This document shows, in pieces, positions 23,329-33,725 of a stretch of DNA of 64,000 nucleotides. Within the stretch, counting starts at the first letter, position 1. Each line of letters begins with the position of its first letter. This stretch comes from Paralichthys olivaceus (lineage: Eukaryota > Chordata > Actinopteri > Pleuronectiformes > Paralichthyidae). The position numbers and the translations under genes are program-made. Below the pieces are notes generated by a model that ran no database searches, was not told the origin of the DNA, and was given only the letters and a program-made list of their open reading frames with translations. The stretch is taken from the NCBI RefSeq assembly GCF_024713975.1, contig NC_091111.1, forward strand, positions 1,240,001 through 1,304,000, read 5' to 3'.

Positions 23329-24924
23329 GGATGGTGTAAGATGACTTAAACAACAACTTTTAAAACCTCCCTTTCATGACAATTAAACTTCTCCTTGTCA
23401 CACCTAGCAGAGCTTCTATGTCCAGAGCAACATACTCACTAAAAGATGTCAGAGTGAATGAGGAAGTTACACTAATTGGCATTTTAGTCTGATTATCAGA
23501 CTATACCAAACAGGAGCTTAATGCAAAGTATTTTTGCTCTAGACTTATGCAGTGAACAGTGCTGGTGTGACTTTCCCCTCAGACTGACTTTGGCAAAACT
23601 AGCGTCAGAGCACAGCATGAAGCAAGAACCACCACGCTGTGTGCAGCCTGAGGCACTGATGCGGCCCAGAGGTAATGAAAGGATCTGAGATGAGTAGGTC
23701 CAGTCAGGGAGGGAGCACACAACAGAGACACACCATCAGCTGACCTGTGGGAACATGTGCTTAATGAGAACTCTCTGTCTGGGCAGCCTCGCCTGTCTCT
23801 TGCACACACATATGGTTTACATATGGTCGAAAATAACTTCCCATGTCTCTTATGAACCGCATGTGAGCAGTAGGAATACAAAAGTGAATGAATATCTTGT
23901 TGCTTTTCCTTTAATTAAGACTAAGCTGTAAAGTAAATCTACACACACTCACACGCACACCATTGGTTTCATGCTCCTTGCAGCTGAAGGCTCTGTGTGT
24001 TTTTCGGGTCTGAGTAACCAGCAGGAAACACCAGAAATAACACTATTGTTCTCTTAAGTGGCCAAACTTCCCCTGGAGGCTCTTGGACATGGGAGCAGAA
24101 GTCATGGGAACGGGTGCCATGGTAACAGCCTGTCAGAGTCTGTTAATGACCTGCAGGACTGATGGGTCATGTTCCGTCCGGAGCATTAGCAGCTTATTCA
24201 GGCTGCTGTGTGCTGAAGCAGCTGATCTGTAGAGGAGTAAACAGACGCAGCCACCTTCCTCCGGCCTCAATGCCCCACCACCTGGAAACCACACTGCAGT
24301 GTTTATCATCACACTGCACTGTGTACACTAATGTAGGACTGTCAGGACCCATCTGTGCAGCACAACAACCAAATGAAGAAGCTTTCCATTTGATATAAGT
24401 GGAACATAATCAGTGCATGCAGACAGCTGAAGGTCAAGGTGGTTAAATTCTGATCTTCCCACTGATCTTCAACTGAATTAAAGGTGTTAAAAACTGTTTC
24501 CACAGCTAGTTTAAATTTACAATAGAGATAAGTTACAGTGAACCAAGTAAACCTAGTGAATCATTGGTTCTATCACATCTTTCTGAGGTCATTATATTGG
24601 ACGATGTTATATTAGATGGGAAAAAAGTTGTGTTGTTTCCTCTGACATTTCACTCACAGTATTAGCAAGTGAACAACGATGTCCGTGTCTGTTAACATTT
24701 CAAGATCAGGGCAATGGCAGAAGTTTGTATTATTTCTCAAACTATCCAGTCCACGTGACTGATTTTTCATTTTCAACTTAGAGTGAACACAGGGAAATTA
24801 TATTACCGTTAAAATGACAGAGATCCCCATAACTAAAACTGTCAGCTGTGCAAAAACTAAACAGAACACAAAGAAATTGCATCTCAGAACAGGTTTCTGT
24901 GTGATGTTTACACAATGCTAAAGT
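23329..24924. other. Intergenic DNA, nothing recognised
   Basis: No exon, RNA gene or repeat family identified on either strand. Confidence 0.45.
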
Positions 24925-25120
24925 TTGCAATTCAATTCAATTTCATTTGTATAGCTCCCAACCTTAACGTACATTATCTCAAGGCACTTTACATAGTAAG
25001 GTTAAGTCCGTAAGAATTATAGAGAAACTCAACAGTTTTCGCAATGAGAATCACTTGGTGACTCGGTGACTTGGTGGGGAGAGGACAGAGAAATGTGTAA
25101 GTAATATTTAAGCTCTGTCA
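24925..25120 (-). mobile_element. L2-like LINE 3' end, minus strand
   Basis: 'ttcaattcaatttcatttgt' then 'atagctcccaacc' and 'tctcaaggcactttacatag' is a 3' untranslated end of an L2-like LINE read backwards. It is paired with the near-identical text at 37945. Confidence 0.65.
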
Positions 25121-28100
25121 GACTGTTTGTAATGAAAATAATAAGAGTAAAGATTATGAATGCAACAACAGTAATAATAATAACAATAATAATTGCTGCG
25201 TAGTGTCAAATCTGGAACACAGACTATGGAAGAGAATAAAAAACAAAGTTTCACCTGAGTCAGACCCAACAAATATGGTTACATAAGCTGTCTGTCAATG
25301 AAGGGGCTGCATCCTTCGGAGACTGCTTTTGAAGACCGAAGCAGTGCAGCTAGGCTGTCCCATTATAAAGGCTTCGACAAATGCCACAGGCAAATGCATC
25401 CTTCGAGGGCTCCAACTAGAGAATCCTTACTTTAGCAGTTTTAGTGAAGATGTGAAAATGGGAGTTATGAACATGCTGATGTGTGGACAATATAATGTTC
25501 ACTATTCATCCTAGTTGTGTTACTTTGCAAGTTGAGGCTGATGCAGTAAATGGTCAATAGAATAGGGAGAAGCTTAATCTGAAGCTAATAACACTCACTT
25601 ATAATTTTTACTGTGTCTTCACAATGCTGGTGGAACAAGTTAGTGAGCACTTTGATATAACTAATCAACCATCTTTGGCAGTGATAACCTCCAACCAACA
25701 CTTTCAGTAGCTGTGGATCATGGGACCTGTTTCAAAAAACAGTATGTTCACAGTGGGTGAAATTCATCATCAGTAGAGCTCCAACTGTGATTCAATTCAT
25801 CACAGAACAAGACTCTGCAGCTCCAGGGGCAGCGGGTGACGCGAGGAGAGGAGAGCCAACTTCTTAGCATGCATTTAACATTAAAGGGAGATGAATGTGT
25901 ACAGCAGAAGAGAGGAGGACAGAGGAACTCGGGGCATCATGGGAAGTCTGTCAGCACTCTAGGACTATGGCAGCATATCTAAGTCAAGTCTGAGTGAGCC
26001 GTAACTTTTTGTTTTAAACTTCAAAGGTTACAGATGATGTTCACTGGATGTTGCACCAGCATCACAGACCATGCACAACACGGCTTCATGTTCTCAGCGA
26101 GGTGTTGCTATTATGGTCAATGGGTGTTACAAAGCCGTTGAAACTGGCCCCCGAGAAGCACGACTGAACAAAGTTATAGTGTGTGCTGGAGAACGGACCA
26201 AAACAATCCAGCTCGCTGCCATGCAGAGTGGTTAGAGGATCCACGGGGCTCTGAGCCTACGTGTGAAATGATCCAATCTCTCAATGTGTGTTTTCATAAG
26301 CGCAGCACACTCTCAGTGGACATGCATTTAAACTACTCATGGCTAGCGTGGTTAGCATAGCATGCAGCACTGTGTGTAGCTCATATCCAGCATGAAAATA
26401 AGGTGGAGGCAGGGGTGTTTACAAAAAAGCTTGAAGCTCTGAGAAAGATAGATAGATAGGTCATATGCAGCAAGGGAGTGACTGACTGAAGGTTGATATT
26501 GATGAAGAAATAGTTGGAGTCACTTGGTGAGGGTTAGTCAGTGAGATGAGTCTGGTTTTGCAGTCGTTTTTAGGTTTCTGTGTTTGAACATGGTCGAGGG
26601 TGGGAGGTGGTGGAATGTCTTAGCTCCCACAGCCATATCAGCAAAGATTGAGTTTGAGATGGACCACAGGCAGCAGAGGAGTCCTTTTTATATTAACACG
26701 TAAACTACTATTATTGCAATACCTCTTACAATTCTCAGTTGCCCCTCCCTTCATCTGTGTCAACAACAGTGATTCAATTCAATATTCTTTAGTATATTTC
26801 TTAATAGGTCATCTTTGCCGCAGCTTATTATGACCCAGGACAGGGCTCCTCTTTCTTGTGGAGAAAGGAGTTAGTCATCAGCTGCTCCACAGAGTTGCAA
26901 CATGGAGAACATGAAAATGAGAGGTCCTTTATTCATCTTCGGAGCAGGCTCCGGCCGTGACTCCTCCCTGTGTTTCTCTGTTCTTGCCTTTGTCTCTTCC
27001 TCTTGTGTCTGTCTCTATGTGAGTGTGTGTGCTATGTGTGGACTTGTTCCCGGCTCCTTGAAACAGCAATCAAGTTCACTCCTCTCCAGCAAAAGGATCC
27101 GGATCCCCAGTCACTCATTGCTTCATGTTCAGTTATACTCAGTAGAAGTAGACACTCTCAGACCTTCTCGCTAATATCTAGTTTATGTTGTTTTGCATCT
27201 ATAACTGCCTTTTTCTGTGCCCAGGATCCAGTTGCTTTCTCCTTTGACTGACCTTGTGCCGCCTCACTCTTTTGATAACCAGCCATACACATGCTAGTCT
27301 CCATGCCATTTCCCACATCCAGCTGAAAGTGTCCCCAGTCACCTGCTTGCTCCTGTCTATCAATCCTAATCCAAACCATTTGATTTATTAACTGAATCTC
27401 TAACTATGTTTGCACTGTTGAAAAGCATACATGTCGCTACTGCTTTAATAATCCAACCCAGTAAATGATTTGTGATTTGCACTTGAAAAATGAAAGTTGT
27501 AGACTTTTGTAGTAGTACACAGTGAGGTGAGTCACAGCAATGTGTGTTCAGCTCTGTCAGATTGTGAATTTGGTCAGATTGTATTTAAATCTCATACGGG
27601 TCCTGATTGGCTGGAGGCCTGGATCTGTGCCTTCTTCCAAGGATGCGTTTCTGAGAAAGCACAGTGAACAAAAACAGAGACAGAGTCAAATACACTATCA
27701 CCCATCAGAGTTCCTCAGACCAAACCAAACATGGTCTGGTTATCACTTCCATTTCACTAGATTCAACCATTGTCTGAGGCCCACAGAGAGGATTTCTATG
27801 AGCCACTTTGTGACTCTGACTACTGAATAGTCACATAGTCAACTCAAAGATCACTGCAGAACCAACATAAATAGTCTTGTTTCTCAACTTGCTCTCACTA
27901 AGATGAGACTTAAAGATCCCCTCAAGATACCTTGAGCCTGTTTGAACACAAACATAAGTAGAAAATTCCTAAAATTACATTTATACTATCTCTTTTACTG
28001 ATCTAACGACCATGCATTTTCTTTTTGCATTTTAGAAAGTTTAACAGCACATCCTTCACTGAAGTGCACAGCTTTCCAAGCTAGAGCCTTCGGACACCTT

Positions 28101-28429
28101 ATCCCACACCAACCACCTCAAGATTATGGAAAACACTACAGAAGGCCAAACTCCATCAGGTGGACATGCTATGCAGGGTAAAACAGCCAATTATATAACA
28201 AAAACTTTATATGTAACCTGTCAGGACAGCAATCTTTGGAAGATTCAGAGGATATCTTTACCTCCTACATCAAATTCCTCTAAACCTCAATTTGACTCAT
28301 TAATGCATGTTACAAACAAGGCATTATGGGCAATTACCTTTATTACTATAGTTCAACAACAGATTAATTAAACCCCAATTACTATATATTAAATGGCTGT
28401 GTGTATTGTGCTCTTTCCGGCTGTGGCTG
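25121..28429. other. Gene-poor intergenic DNA
   Basis: No gene recognised. AAT-rich simple sequence lies at about 25165-25195 and a short GATA run at about 26445-26460. Confidence 0.5.
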
Positions 28430-28477
28430 GGGCAGCTGTGGCTGAGGGGTAGAGTGGTTGTCCTCCAACTAGAATGC
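28430..28477 (+). mobile_element. tRNA-derived SINE head (A-box part only)
   Basis: 'ggcagctgtggctgaggggt' followed by 'agagtggttgtcctccaact' matches the tRNA-related head of a common fish SINE. The B-box half is absent; a hairpin follows instead. Confidence 0.65.
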
Positions 28478-28531
28478 AACATCGTGTGAAACATTGAATA
28501 CCTTTGCATTGAATGTTTCACACAATGTTAC
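28476..28531. repeat. Inverted repeat, 24-base arms with about three mismatches
   Basis: The left arm (28476-28499) contains 'gtgtgaaacatt' and the right arm (28508-28531) its complement 'aatgtttcacac', with an 8-base loop. It begins exactly where the SINE head stops. Confidence 0.75.
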
Positions 28532-28921
28532 CTAGTTCAGTAAAACTATAATCTTCATTAATTAAATTAGAATAATTAGAATAATGTTAAACTATTAATT
28601 TTGTGGTTTGACCACTCGTAGAATCCTCATGCCTCTATAATCTCGCCCAAGGGGGACGCGATGACATCATGTAGCTATGCAGCAATGCTACCGCGTGAAC
28701 AAGGAGCATCACAGAGGACATTTAGGATAAAAACATGGAATTTGGAGAATTTGAATGTTGGGGCTTATGGACACTTAGATGACACCACAGGAGCAGTGTG
28801 GAGCAGTTTTATGTTTTTCTTCTGATTGCTTTTTTGTTTGAAGAATCGGTCACCAGTTACTTCATTGTATTGGATTTGGATTTTGGCTGAAAACTCCAAA
28901 AGTGTTTTGTGGACTCAAACC

Positions 28922-28987
28922 CTCCATCGGCATAGTGGTGATTAGATGATGAGTCCATTTTCTTTTTCTGTGAAAATTCCCTTTAAG
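28922..28987. mobile_element. MITE family B end fragment
   Basis: 'catcggcatagtggtgatta' to 'ccctttaag' matches the right end of the element at 12852-13258, with substitutions. Confidence 0.6.
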
Positions 28988-29349
28988 ACTGGGCAGCCAG
29001 CTGGGTGGGACAGTAACAGCTCCATTAGGGTCTGAGCTGCTTGCATCTGATGTTGGCTGTTTGCCCCCAGGTAGGTTACTGCAAGCGAACATGAACCTAT
29101 AATTACTGTTCTTTGCTGACAATAAACTCACAGTGAACACAAGTTTACATGGCTGCTGTGATCGCGATTCATTCTCGTGGAGTTTTTACATCTTCTTGTA
29201 CCCTGAAGGAAAGTTCGTCTTTATCTTTTTATCAAAGCGGTCAACACATTGAGTCACTGACATGGACAGGGCCTTGGTTTATTTGTGGAGGCTCTACACA
29301 GTGAGCTTATAGGAAGGCCCAGCTTTGCTTTGACTCCTCAAGCCATGTC

Positions 29350-29425
29350 CCAACAACTGTGTGTGAATGGGTAAGGGCAAAACTGAAGTGTAAAGTGATT
29401 TGAGTGGTCTTCAAGCTCTGTATAA
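29350..29425 (+). mobile_element. tRNA-SINE tail fragment
   Basis: 'tgtgtgtgaatgggtaaggg' then 'gtgtaaagtgatttgagtgg' and 'ctctgtataaa' is the 3' part of the same SINE family found at 29485, 48157 and 63836. Confidence 0.6.
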
Positions 29426-29484
29426 AATCTGCAGAACAAACCAAAACAATCCAACGTTGTCCAGGTTTAGCAAAATGTCATCTA

Positions 29485-29632
29485 ATCAGAAGGTCGTTGG
29501 TTCGATCCCAGTCTTCCCCTTTCACATGTTGAAGTGTCCTTGGACAGGATATTGATCCCTTAATCCTTGTGCTATTCTCATACAAAAAAGTGCAGCACAA
29601 AGAAGAGCTCTCTATAAATACAAATCATTTAC
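29485..29632 (+). mobile_element. tRNA-SINE fragment with B box
   Basis: A clear B box GGTTCGATCCC is at 29499-29509, followed by the SINE body ('gttgaagtgtccttggacag', 'ctctataaatacaaatcatt'). The A-box head is missing. Confidence 0.75.
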
Positions 29633-29928
29633 AGACCATACGCCATAGTTTGACACACACCAGTTTCACAGTTCACACTGCTTGTCAGGACAAACACTAA
29701 GCAAAGCATTCCAATTAACTCTTTAGATCTGTGTGATAACAGTGAGGCAAAGATCAGAGGGGCTACAGTTTTTAGCAGCACACCCTCAATCAGGTCTTTA
29801 GAGCAGATAGTAGGATCAGGGAGACTGGTCAGAGATAAGGGAAGGATGAATGCTGCCAAATGTAGAGTGGTGGAAAACAGGCAATAATTTTTACCTTAAT
29901 AAATAATAATAAATAATTGGTTATATAT

Positions 29929-30106
29929 TTAAAGGTACAGTGTGTAGAATTTACTGATATCTAGTGTTGGAATTGCATGATGCAGCTGAATATCCTTCAC
30001 CTCATCCTCCCCTTCCAAAAATGAAAAAGAACCTGTAGTAAACCTTCAGTTGTCATAAAAATTCAAAAGGTGTTTAGTCAAAACTGTCCCCATGATGTGA
30101 ATGAGT
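29929..30106 (+). mobile_element. TTAA-ended MITE family A, left half
   Basis: Starts TTAAAGGTACAGTGTGTAG and follows the family through 'aattcaaaaggtgtttagtc'. The right half is absent. Confidence 0.75.
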
Positions 30107-31109
30107 TTTAAATTCTCTGCTCATTACACCAGTGCAGTCAACATAGAAGGATTCTTCGGTTACCTAGATGCACATGTTCCCACCCTCCACCATATCTGGG
30201 CAACACATGTTAAAGAACTCCTATTTTCAGCAGGTAAACTGATCCACTCACATACTGTTTGCTGATAGATTACAAGATGAGAGCAGTGTCCCTGCACTCA
30301 CCTGGGCCTCATCTGTCTGAATGGAAACAAAGAAGGCAGGATAACTCGACCTCAGGGTTTAAAGAGACATGAAACATAAACCAAAGTTACAGATGTGAGA
30401 GAGGATAGGATACTGGTTACTATGAGTAACACTTCATTCATGCTTCATTGCAGGAAAGTATCTTTTATTCTGCCTTTGACACGTAAATAGAAAAGGTGAA
30501 GTTACTTTTACAGTTAGATTTGACTGAAAAGTTATCGTGGTAGCAGTTGATCATGGATTATGATTGCAACTAGATTACTTAGATTTACAATATTCATACT
30601 CACGTATACTACTATTATTGGCAATACCTCTATCATTACAATTGTCACAATAAACTGATCAACTCTATGGGAATGAGATGTGTCGCACTGCGTGAGGCAA
30701 ATGGTGGTTGTACTAGATACTGACTGGTTATCTGTGTGTGTGTGTGGTTGAATTGCTGATGGTGATGTGCAAGTGTGTGAGAGAGATGGAGAGGGAAAAA
30801 GACAGGGAGCGAGGAGGTGTAACACTTGCACAATGTTATTTCACTGATTTTTCTACCCCTGGATTCTGTCTTAGCTTAACACACACACAATTTTACTTAA
30901 GTCACAGCACTGTGATGTTCATCATTTCCGTTGCAAACATTTGGTTTAAGGGTTTCATTATATAAAAATAGTACCACAAAAGTATTACCTTTATGTAAAA
31001 TGTGGGAAGATGGGCCAATAGGTTTAAATATACATTTTACAGAAAGTCCATGATAACCCTCCTTCTCTCCACATAAAATCGTAACGTTTTTCTGAATCAA
31101 AGAAAACTA
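30107..31109. other. Intergenic DNA, no gene seen
   Basis: Short AC/GT runs near 30735-30750; nothing else recognised. Confidence 0.45.
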
Positions 31110-32560
31110 TAGTCATCACTTCTTAGTTAGAAAGTATGATAATCTGAAAACAGGAGGTTAATGCAATTGATCTGTAATTTTCAGTATGAGACAAAACATT
31201 TCTTGGTTTATCTATAAAAGGTAAAATGAATGCCATCCTCAGTAGTGCTCCTTCTGTCCATATCCTATTGAAAAGTTTCAGCACTATGTCTGCTGTGTCC
31301 TCTGGCATTTCTTAGGAAATAATCATAGGAAATAATGTAGCATAACTGATCTTGTCCCAGAGCAGTATTCCTGCTGCCCTCTAGTGGCCTTCTCATTTTC
31401 CTCCAGGTAAATTCCATGTCCATGGTTGAACTGAATTCCTGCTTTTTATCATGCACCATTCTTCCCATAAGATTTGTTTTGTCCACATCTGTCATTGAAA
31501 TAAGGTCTCCTCAGCAAGTAAGTGTATTTTCATTTTTTATTAATTTGACATGCTTTTGCCCTTTTTTGTTGTATTCCATTAAACTGTTTAAGTTCAATTC
31601 TGAAGTTTCGGAGAGATTACTTTCTTTCTTTAATGGTCAAACAACGTTCATCATTCCACAAAGGCACAATTCTCTTATTTCCTATTATGACAGTTTTAGG
31701 TATAGAGGCAGCTTCAATCATTATGTTTGTAACTTCATTAGTGCATTCAATATTCAGGGTCTCACGTGATATTTCCTTGTGTACTGTTTTTTTTTATTGT
31801 TATCTTTTTGATGTACAATGTACTGTTCTGCAGCTGCTGTAACACTTTGGCTCAATAATGATTTCCCCATGGGACAATAAAGTATATTTGATTTGATTTG
31901 ATCTACAGAGCCATCCATTTTAATGTTGTTAGTTAATTCCCAGCAGCACTCTTTAAACTTGTCCATTGAGCCTTATTAAAGCACCACCTATATAGGAACA
32001 CTTTCATGAGTATATTTATCAGTATTTTAAGGACACATGATGGGAAAATTATCACTATATGTTATTATTGCATATTGTCTATTCACATAGGCCAGCTATA
32101 TTTGCAGAAACTATGGTTAAATCAACACATGACCTCTTGTTTCTATCTATCTAATCTTGTACCCTTACCATTGTTTATAAGAGTCCTTGTATTTTACATT
32201 TCTTCAACCACTGTACCATTATTATCAGTATGATCACTGCCCCATAGACTGTTGAGTGCATAAAAGTCACCACACAAACATTCCTGTCCCAATATCTCCT
32301 GAAACACTACTCCTGTTAGGGCCTGACATGGGTTGTAGAAATCAACTATTTTGATGGAATCTTATGCTCTTAATACCTCAACAACTACATTCATGTCCAA
32401 CAGAAGATTCATTCTTCTGAATGCTAGATTTTCTTTAATGAATGTGATGCAATCAGCCACTTGATTATTTGATATAGTATCATGTCTGACTGAGCTATAT
32501 CCTGCCAGAACATTAATCATCCAACCATTACATCTGGTTTGTCCTTAACATCCTTTATAA
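31110..32560 (-). mobile_element. I-clade-like LINE relic (endonuclease and reverse transcriptase), minus strand
   Basis: On the minus strand, 32350-32210 reads like an apurinic endonuclease core (CGDFYALNSLWGSDHTDNNG). Further along, 31495-31123 carries an N-terminal reverse transcriptase segment: ALEGSRNTALGQDQLCYI, then PEDTADIVLKLFNRIW, then ENYRSIALTSC. The order of endonuclease before reverse transcriptase, and the GDFNAHN...WGS and PENYRPIALTS-type motifs, fit non-LTR elements of the I/Nimb or related group. Several stops and frameshifts make it a fossil. A short LINE tail in the opposite orientation (31768-31907) interrupts it, and a MITE abuts it at 32566. Confidence 0.72.
31768..31907 (+). 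mobile_element. LINE 3' tail inserted in the I-like LINE relic
   Basis: 'ccatgggacaataaagtata' ending with tandem 'tttgatttgat' is a plus-strand LINE terminus, opposite to its host element, so it is a later insertion. Confidence 0.65.
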
Positions 32561-32565
32561 CTTTC

Positions 32566-32914
32566 TTAAAGTTACAGTGTGTAGAATTTTGTGATATCTA
32601 GTGTTGAAGTTGCATGTTGCAGCTGAACAACCCTCACCCTCTCCTTCCAAACATGAAAAAGAACCTGTGGTAGACCTAGTTGTCATAAAAACTCAAAAGG
32701 TGTTTAGTTTGTTCAGTCTGGACTCGTAAAGAGGACCCCCCCTACCATGTAAATATAAAGTATTTAAATATAAATTGCCTTTTCTTGGGTAAAGAAAAAT
32801 AAAATTTGTCCAATTTAGATGAAACATACTAGTGAAAACATCATGAGGATTATTCTACATTAAATGTCTGCCAATAGTTCCCTTTCACCTTAATCTTACA
32901 CACTGGACCTTTAA
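32566..32914 (+). mobile_element. TTAA-ended MITE family A, full length (349 bases)
   Basis: TTAAAGTTACAGTGTGTAG at the left and CTTACACACTGGACCTTTAA at the right give TTAA on both sides and matching inverted ends. It lies about 410 bases before the nus1 start codon. Confidence 0.82.
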
Positions 32915-33099
32915 ATATCTGTCCATTTGCTATGAGTCCTCTAGTATTCCACTGGAAGATAGTGAGTTCCAATAACTAAGTGAATCCTAAAGTGATGGAA
33001 GTGAAAGGATTCATTATTTCTTGTAATTCTACAAGAGAAATAACTGAACCTTGCATAACAAACTGTAGAGGGCAGCATTTCGCCGGTTACACACCCGAT

Positions 33100-33325
33100 C
33101 TTCCGAAGAAGAAGAAAACGTCACTGCGCTCCTGTCCAATCAGCGAGCTACGTGTCACGCTGTGGGGGTTCACAGGTCAGGGGTTGCTAAGGCGAAGGGA
33201 AGATGGCGGAAGGCGGAGCGAACATCTGCCGCCGCTGAGTCAGATGTAACAGGCAGGCAGAGCGCCCATGCTGCACATTTGATCGCTGTCAAGTCAGACT
33301 TCACCCCGAAGCAACAGAGACGCTA
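33100..33325 (+). promoter_or_regulatory. nus1: nus1 promoter and 5' leader
   Basis: A GC-richer, TATA-less stretch. It has a CCAAT box (CCAATCAGCG, 33136-33145), the NF-Y-type site of housekeeping promoters, and AAGATGGCGGA (33200-33210), which matches the YY1 consensus often found at transcription starts. If transcription begins upstream of 33203, three short upstream ORFs precede the real start: 33203-33238, a bare ATG-TAA at 33244-33249, and 33268-33282. Confidence 0.6.
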
Positions 33326-33725
33326 ATGGCGCTGCTGTACGGCCTGTTGTGGCGGTTCTTGCTGGTGCTGGTCCACGTCAACAGAGCCCTCGTCTCCTGG
33401 CTCCGGGTCCGGCTTCGGGGCTGGAAGGGCCGACTCTGGGAGCGGGCTATGACCGCGCTGCTGCTGCCGGTGGCCCTGGCTGGGTTCCCCGACCACCAGA
33501 AGAAGTTGAATCGCAACCCCGGTGCTAACGCTAACCCGGTAACTGGAAACTACGCTGCCAGTCGCCGGTCACGGTGTCTGTCCGATGGCAGGTCCCTAGA
33601 GAAGCTGCCGGTCCACATCGGCCTGCTGGTAGCCGAAGAGGAGCCCAGCTACACGGACATAGCTAGCCTGGTGGTGTGGTGTATGGCTGTCGGTATTTCT
33701 TATGTCAGCGTCTATGACAATCACG
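33326..33725 (+). CDS. nus1: nus1 exon 1
   Basis: ATG in 'gctaATGgcg'. It codes residues 1-133 and the first base of the G134 codon, before the donor GTAAAT. Confidence 0.93.

Noticed and set aside
29499..29509. B box taken as part of a tRNA gene
   Set aside because: No A box at the right distance, no acceptor stem or anticodon arm; it is a SINE fragment.
32980..33249. 89-codon frame just upstream of nus1
   Set aside because: Covers the promoter and leader, has no splice-compatible partner and no recognisable domain.
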